Shown here in pieces: positions 58,874 through 64,000 of a stretch of 64,000 bases of DNA. Within the stretch, counting starts at the first letter, position 1. Every line of letters starts with the position of its first letter. The notes beneath the pieces are model-generated. The model worked only from the letters and a program-made list of their open reading frames with translations. It was not told where the DNA came from and made no database searches. A program made the position numbers and the translations under genes. The DNA is taken from the NCBI GenBank assembly GCA_026984515.1, contig JALSRZ010000059.1, positions 1-64,000 on the forward strand, in the 5' to 3' direction. This DNA is from Thiohalobacter sp. GTDB lineage: Bacteria; Pseudomonadota; Gammaproteobacteria; DSM-19610.

Positions 58874-61348
58874 ATGGTGCTACTCATCGAATCACTGATC
58901 GTACTGGCCGTCGTCTGGAGCCTGGCGGCACGGCGCGCACCGGCCTGGGCCTGGAGTGGCGCGATTGCCCTGTACCTGCTGGCCTGGCCCGGGATACACC
59001 AGGTCAGTGCCTGGGCACTGACACCCGTATGGCTGGTATTTATTCCCGCTGCCGTCCTGCTGGGGGTGCCCGCGGTGCGCCGCAGCGTCATCAGCACACC
59101 GGTGATGGAAATGTTCCGTCGCATGATGCCGAGCGTATCCGACACCGAACGCGAAGCCCTGGAAGCCGGCAGCACCTGGTGGGAAGCCGAACTGTTCAGC
59201 GGTCAGCCCGACTGGGATACCCTGCTTGGTTACGCGGCGCCTGCGCTCAGCAAGGAAGAACAGGCCTTCCTCGACGGCCCGGTCAATGAACTGTGCCGCC
59301 TGATCGACGACTGGGAAATTACCGAACACCTGCACGACCTGCCGCAACCGGTGTGGGATTTCCTCAAGCAGCAACGCTTCTTCGGCATGATCATTCCCAA
59401 ACAGTACGGCGGCCTGGAGTTCACCGCCTACGGTCACTCCTGCGTGGTCATGAAGATTGCCAGCCGCAGCATCTCGGCTGCGGTCACCGCCATGGTGCCA
59501 AACTCACTGGGACCCGCCCAGCTGTTGCTGCATTATGGAACCGATGCGCAGAAACAATACTACCTGCCGCGCCTGGCCTGCGGTGATGAAATTCCCTGCT
59601 TCGCCCTGACCGGGCCCGAGGCCGGCAGCGATGCCGCCGCCATGCCCGACCGCGGTGTGGTCTGCCGTGCGCCTTTCGAAGGCGAAGAACGGCTCGGCAT
59701 CCGCCTGAACTGGGAAAAACGCTACATCACGCTGGGCCCGGTCGCCACCGTGCTCGGCCTGGCCTTCAGGCTGTACGACCCGGATCACCTGCTGGGCGCG
59801 AAAGAAGAGCTAGGCATTACGCTGGCGTTGATTCCCACGGACACGCCCGGCGTCAAGATCGGCGAGCGGCACTTTCCGCTCAACCAGGCCTTCATGAACG
59901 GCCCCAACAGCGGCAAGGATGTCTTCATCCCCATGGACTGGATCATCGGTGGGCAGGCGCGCATCGGCGAAGGCTGGCGCATGCTGATGGAATGCCTGGC
60001 CGACGGCCGCTCCATCTCACTGCCCGCACTCGGCACCGGCGGTGGCAAACTGGCTGCACGCGCGGGCGGCGCCTATGCCGCGGTACGCAAACAGTTCAAG
60101 ACGCCCATCGGTCGCTTTGAAGGCATCTCCGAAGTGCTGGGCCGCATTGCCGGCAACGCCTACGCCATGGACGCCGCCCGGGGCCTGACCACTCTGGCCG
60201 TCGACCGCGGCGAAAAGCCATCGGTCGCTTCCGCCATCGTCAAGTACCACCTGACCGAACGCGGACGCCGGGTGATGGATGATGTCATGGATATTCACGG
60301 TGGCCGCGGCATCTGTATGGGACCGCGCAACTACCTGGGGCGCTTCTACCAGAGCATACCCATCAGCATCACGGTAGAGGGCGCCAATATTCTTACCCGC
60401 AGCCTGATCATCTTCGGCCAGGGCGCGATCCGCTGTCACCCCTACCTGCTGAAAGAAATGGAAGCGGCGCAGCGCCGTGACGCAAACCGTTTTGACCTCG
60501 CCCTGTTCGGACATATCAAACTGCTGCTGGGCAACCTGGCGCGCGCCGTGTTCCACGGCCTGACCCGCGCGCGTTTCGCAGGCACTCCCACAGACCGGGA
60601 GGAGGCCCGCTACTACCGGCAGCTGACGCGCATGAGCGCGATGTTTGCGGTCTCCGCGGAAGCCGCCCTGCTGACCCTGGGCGGGGCACTGAAGCGCAGG
60701 GAGTCGCTGTCCGGACGGCTCGGTGACGTATTGAGCCAGCTGTATATCGCCTCGGCCGCGCTCAAGCGCTATGCCGACCAGGGCCGTCAGCCGGCGGACC
60801 GGCCGTTACTGGAATGGGCGGTACATGACGCCCTGTTTGAGGCCCAACAAAAGCTGTTTGAAGTCTATGCCAACCTGCCCAACCGCTGGCTGGGCAGAGC
60901 GCTGAAATGGATGCTGTTCCCTTTTGGCGCCAGCTACCGCGCACCCGACGATGCACTGCTGCAACGCGCAGCCAGTGTCATCCTGCACTGGGGCAGCGCG
61001 CGCGAACGCCTGACGGAAGGCCTGTACATACCACAGGATGAGCGCGAGTCGCTGGCACAACTGGAGACGGCTTTTGAAAAAGCCGCGGCCGCCCAGTCTA
61101 TTCTTTCGCACTTGCGAAAAGCCATGCGCAGTGGTCAACTTGCATCCGGGGATCCGGAGCACTGCCTGGTGGAAGCGGTTTCCGCCGGCGTAATCGACGA
61201 ACGTGAAGCGGCACAGGTGCGTGCCGCGGCAGCCGCACGACAACAGGTCATCGGTGTCGATGCATTCCCCGCCGACTACTGGAAGGAGACAGACAGCTCA
61301 TGGCAGCGCAACCCAACCCCCTCGCAACAGGCCGGCCGGTCTTCGTAG
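58874..61348 (+). CDS. fadE: Acyl-CoA dehydrogenase
   Basis: 824 aa with an N-terminal TM; PVNELCRLIDDWEITEHLHDLPQPVWDFLKQQRFFGMIIPKQYGGLEFTAYGHSCVVMKIASRSISAAVTAMVPNSLGPAQLLLHYGTDAQKQYYLPRLA; FALTGPEAGSDAAAMPD. Confidence 0.95.
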   Translation: MVLLIESLIVLAVVWSLAARRAPAWAWSGAIALYLLAWPGIHQVSAWALTPVWLVFIPAAVLLGVPAVRRSVISTPVMEMFRRMMPSVSDTEREALEAGSTWWEAELFSGQPDWDTLLGYAAPALSKEEQAFLDGPVNELCRLIDDWEITEHLHDLPQPVWDFLKQQRFFGMIIPKQYGGLEFTAYGHSCVVMKIASRSISAAVTAMVPNSLGPAQLLLHYGTDAQKQYYLPRLACGDEIPCFALTGPEAGSDAAAMPDRGVVCRAPFEGEERLGIRLNWEKRYITLGPVATVLGLAFRLYDPDHLLGAKEELGITLALIPTDTPGVKIGERHFPLNQAFMNGPNSGKDVFIPMDWIIGGQARIGEGWRMLMECLADGRSISLPALGTGGGKLAARAGGAYAAVRKQFKTPIGRFEGISEVLGRIAGNAYAMDAARGLTTLAVDRGEKPSVASAIVKYHLTERGRRVMDDVMDIHGGRGICMGPRNYLGRFYQSIPISITVEGANILTRSLIIFGQGAIRCHPYLLKEMEAAQRRDANRFDLALFGHIKLLLGNLARAVFHGLTRARFAGTPTDREEARYYRQLTRMSAMFAVSAEAALLTLGGALKRRESLSGRLGDVLSQLYIASAALKRYADQGRQPADRPLLEWAVHDALFEAQQKLFEVYANLPNRWLGRALKWMLFPFGASYRAPDDALLQRAASVILHWGSARERLTEGLYIPQDERESLAQLETAFEKAAAAQSILSHLRKAMRSGQLASGDPEHCLVEAVSAGVIDEREAAQVRAAAAARQQVIGVDAFPADYWKETDSSWQRNPTPSQQAGRSS

Positions 61349-62613
61349 TCGACGGCAGCCGCTCGCCGTTTTTGCGCGCGCGCGGCAGGCCCGGCCCCCT
61401 GCACGCTTCCGACCTGGCGTTCCAGGCCGGTCGTGCCCTGCTCTACCGTCAGCCGTTTGCACCCCGGGATCTGGACCAGGTCATCATGGGTTGCGTCATG
61501 CCCGGGCCGCAGGAAGTCAATATCGCCCGGGTGGTCGCACTGCGACTGGGGTGTGGCGACCGGGTACCGGCATGGACCGTACAGCGCAACTGCGCCTCCG
61601 GCCTGCAGGCACTGGACTGCGCTGCCCAGGATATCGCCGCCGGGCGCTCCGAACTGGTGCTGGCCGGCGGCGCGGAAGCCATGAGCCATGCACCGCTGCT
61701 GTTCGGCACCGCCATAGTCAACTGGCTGAGCGCGCTCAACAGCGCACGCAGCACCGGCGCCAGGCTCAAAACCATTGCCGCCTTCCGACCCGCGTTCCTG
61801 AAGCCCGTCATCGGCCTGCTGTGCGGCCTGACCGATCCCATCGTCAGCCTCAACATGGGCCAGACCGCCGAGATCCTTGCACACCGCTTCAACATCAGTC
61901 GCGAGGCGATGGACGCCTACGCCCTGCGCAGCCACCAGCGGCTGGACCAGGCGCAGCAACAAGGCCACCTGGAAGAAATCGAACCGGTCTATGACGAACG
62001 GGGCAAGTACTATGCTGCCGACGACGGGCTGCGTGCCGACAGCAGCCTGGAAAAACTGGCCAGACTGAAACCGGTGTTCGACCGGCCGTTCGGCAAGGTC
62101 ACCGCCGGCAACAGCGCGCAGATCACCGATGGTGCCGCCTGGCTGGTACTGGCCTCCGAAACCGCTGTAGAGAAATACGGTCTGCCGGTCATCGGCCGCA
62201 TTACCGACAGCCAGTGGGCTGCGCTGGACCCCAGCCAGATGGGACTGGGACCGGTGCACGCCATGGCGCCCATCCTGAAGCGCAACGGGCTCAACAGTAG
62301 CGATATCGACAACTGGGAAATCAACGAAGCCTTCGCCGCCCAGGTGCTGGCCTGCCTGAGCGCCTGGCAGGATGAGGACTACTGCCGGCAGGAATTACAG
62401 CTCGATGCCGCCTTCGACCCGATCGACGAACAACGCCTGAACATCGATGGTGGCGGTGTCGCCATCGGCCACCCGGTGGGTGCCAGCGGTGCACGCATCG
62501 CCCTGCACGCACTGCGGACCCTGCAACGCACGGGTGGTCAACGCGCAATCGCCAGCCTCTGCATTGGCGGCGGCCAGGGCGGTGCCCTGCTGCTGGAAAG
62601 GGAAACCGCCTGA
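61300..62613 (+). CDS. fadI: Acetyl-CoA C-acyltransferase (thiolase)
   Basis: PVFVVDGSRSPFLRARGRPGPLHASDLAF; QRNCASGLQALDCAAQDIAAGRSELVLAGGAEAMSHAP; NINGGGVAIGHPVGASGAR-type thiolase motif (NIDGGGVAIGHPVGASGAR). Confidence 0.93.
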   Translation: MAAQPNPLATGRPVFVVDGSRSPFLRARGRPGPLHASDLAFQAGRALLYRQPFAPRDLDQVIMGCVMPGPQEVNIARVVALRLGCGDRVPAWTVQRNCASGLQALDCAAQDIAAGRSELVLAGGAEAMSHAPLLFGTAIVNWLSALNSARSTGARLKTIAAFRPAFLKPVIGLLCGLTDPIVSLNMGQTAEILAHRFNISREAMDAYALRSHQRLDQAQQQGHLEEIEPVYDERGKYYAADDGLRADSSLEKLARLKPVFDRPFGKVTAGNSAQITDGAAWLVLASETAVEKYGLPVIGRITDSQWAALDPSQMGLGPVHAMAPILKRNGLNSSDIDNWEINEAFAAQVLACLSAWQDEDYCRQELQLDAAFDPIDEQRLNIDGGGVAIGHPVGASGARIALHALRTLQRTGGQRAIASLCIGGGQGGALLLERETA

Positions 62614-64000
62614 TGGATACCAAAAACGAAAAGCGCGACCTCTACACGGTCATCGATGAAGACAACATCGCCTGGCTGCATTTCGACAAACAGGGCAGCA
62701 GCACCAATGTCCTGTCCGCTGCCGTCCTGGAAGCCTTCTACGAAGAACTGCTGGAACTGGTGGAACGCGCACCGCGCGGCCTGGTGATCCTTTCCGACAA
62801 ACCCAACGGCTTCATTGCCGGCGCCGATGTGCGTGAATTCACCCAACTGGAAAACCACGACCAGGCACTCAGTGCCATCCAGCGCGGCCAGGCCGTGTTC
62901 GACCGGCTTGCGGCCCTGCCGTTTCCCAGTGTGGCGCTGATCCACGGCTTTTGCCTGGGCGGCGGCCTGGAAATGGCGCTGGCCTGCCGGTACCGGGTGG
63001 CCAGGGATGATCCCGGTACGCGCCTGGGCCTGCCCGAAGTCCGGCTCGGCATCCACCCCGGGTTCGGCGGCTCCGTGCGCCTGACCCCGCTGGTTGGCGC
63101 CCTGCACGCCATGGACCTGATGCTCAGCGGCCGCACCGTCGACGGCCGTACCGCCCGACGCATGGGTTTCGTGGATCATGCCGTCCCGGAACGACACCTG
63201 CATACGGCGGCGCGCGCGATGATCATGGAGCCGCCGTTCCCCCACCGGCCCGGCAAATTGCAGGCACTCAGCAACCATCCCTGGGCACGCCCCCTGCTGG
63301 CGCGCGTATTCCGCCACCAGGTCAGCAAAAAGGCGCGCGAAGATCACTACCCTGCACCGTACGCACTGATCGATGTCTGGCTGGAACACGCCGGGGACGA
63401 GCGCGCCATGCTGCACGCCGAAGCGGCATCAGTGGCCGACCTGATCGTCGGCCCGACCGCGCAGAACCTGATCCGCGTATTCCTGTTACAGGAGACGCTC
63501 AAGGCGCTGGGGCAGAAATCGGATTTCAAACCGGCACACGTGCACGTCATCGGCGCCGGTATCATGGGCGGTGATATCGCGGCCTGGTGCGCACTGCGCG
63601 GCATGCGTGTCACGCTGGCGGACCAGTCGCCGGAGCGCATTGCACCGGCCGTAAAGCGGGCGCAGCGGTTATTCAAACGCCGCCTGAAACGACCACGCCC
63701 CATCCAGGAAGCCATGGACCGGCTGATGCCGGACCACAGGGGCATCGGTGTAGAGCACGCGGACGTGGTGATCGAAGCCATCTTCGAAGACGCGGACGCC
63801 AAGCGCAGCCTGTACCAGGAACTGGAACCGCGCATGCGCGCGGACGCGGTGCTGGCGACCAATACCTCCAGTATTCCACTGGCCGAACTGCGTGACGTGC
63901 TCAGCAAGCCCGCACGCCTGGTCGGCATCCACTTTTTCAACCCCGTGGCGAAAATGCAGCTGGTGGAAATTGTCCGCGACGACAGCACGGACCCGGAGGT
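62613..64000 (+). CDS. fadJ: Bifunctional enoyl-CoA hydratase/3-hydroxyacyl-CoA dehydrogenase (3' truncated by window)
   Basis: ATG overlaps the fadI stop (TGATG). MDTKNEKRDLYTVIDEDNIAWLHFDKQGSSTNVLS...DKPNGFIAGADVREF; downstream HVIGAGIMGGDIAAWCALRGMRVTLAD Rossmann motif. Open to the window end, so absent from the ORF track. Confidence 0.93.
   Translation, partial: MDTKNEKRDLYTVIDEDNIAWLHFDKQGSSTNVLSAAVLEAFYEELLELVERAPRGLVILSDKPNGFIAGADVREFTQLENHDQALSAIQRGQAVFDRLAALPFPSVALIHGFCLGGGLEMALACRYRVARDDPGTRLGLPEVRLGIHPGFGGSVRLTPLVGALHAMDLMLSGRTVDGRTARRMGFVDHAVPERHLHTAARAMIMEPPFPHRPGKLQALSNHPWARPLLARVFRHQVSKKAREDHYPAPYALIDVWLEHAGDERAMLHAEAASVADLIVGPTAQNLIRVFLLQETLKALGQKSDFKPAHVHVIGAGIMGGDIAAWCALRGMRVTLADQSPERIAPAVKRAQRLFKRRLKRPRPIQEAMDRLMPDHRGIGVEHADVVIEAIFEDADAKRSLYQELEPRMRADAVLATNTSSIPLAELRDVLSKPARLVGIHFFNPVAKMQLVEIVRDDSTDPE

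Noticed and set aside
61276-62259. 327-aa minus-strand ORF opposite fadI
   Set aside because: Antisense shadow of a strongly supported thiolase gene.
1-64000. Complete prophage, conjugative element or antiphage defence island
   Set aside because: No integrase, transposase, phage structural, relaxase, restriction-modification, toxin-antitoxin or other recognisable defence gene was found.

Overview
This is a GC-rich, gene-dense chromosomal window, probably from a gammaproteobacterium (inferred from gene content only). It contains about 50 protein-coding genes. No rRNA, tRNA, CRISPR array or complete transposon was recognised. Main blocks are: (1) the end of a Bat (aerotolerance-type) operon at 1-3.2 kb; (2) a K+-channel-like gene, a two-component system and a SulP transporter at 3.2-7.4 kb; (3) a first heavy-metal RND efflux operon plus a P1B-type ATPase at 7.6-15.8 kb; (4) NhaR-like, HPF-like, BI-1-like and MerR genes at 15.8-18.6 kb; (5) a probable arsenosugar-type arsenic locus at 18.6-27.4 kb (ArsM, two small glycosyltransferases, ArsS-like radical SAM, MerA-like flavoprotein, pentaheme cytochrome c, TVP38-rhodanese, sterol-desaturase-family protein, and a divergent ArsR-rhodanese); (6) a large copper/silver-type island at 27.4-44.0 kb (Cus-like CBA with a CusB-CusF fusion, porin, cytochrome c, MerR, PII-like protein, CFA synthase, CopA with four N-terminal metal-binding modules, and an EGKCG-motif peptide resembling HvfA/bufferin precursors); (7) malate dehydrogenase, an orphan Rieske protein, c-di-GMP enzymes and citrate synthase at 44-55.5 kb; (8) housekeeping genes and a fadE-fadI-fadJ beta-oxidation operon at 55.5-64 kb. 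The strongest leads are the orphan EGKCG precursor-like gene, a recurrent set of four small exported Cys/His-rich proteins dispersed through the metal loci, the extended arsenosugar cluster, and small palindromic/TIR repeat elements abutting metal-gene stop codons. All family calls were made by eye from translations; no database search was run.
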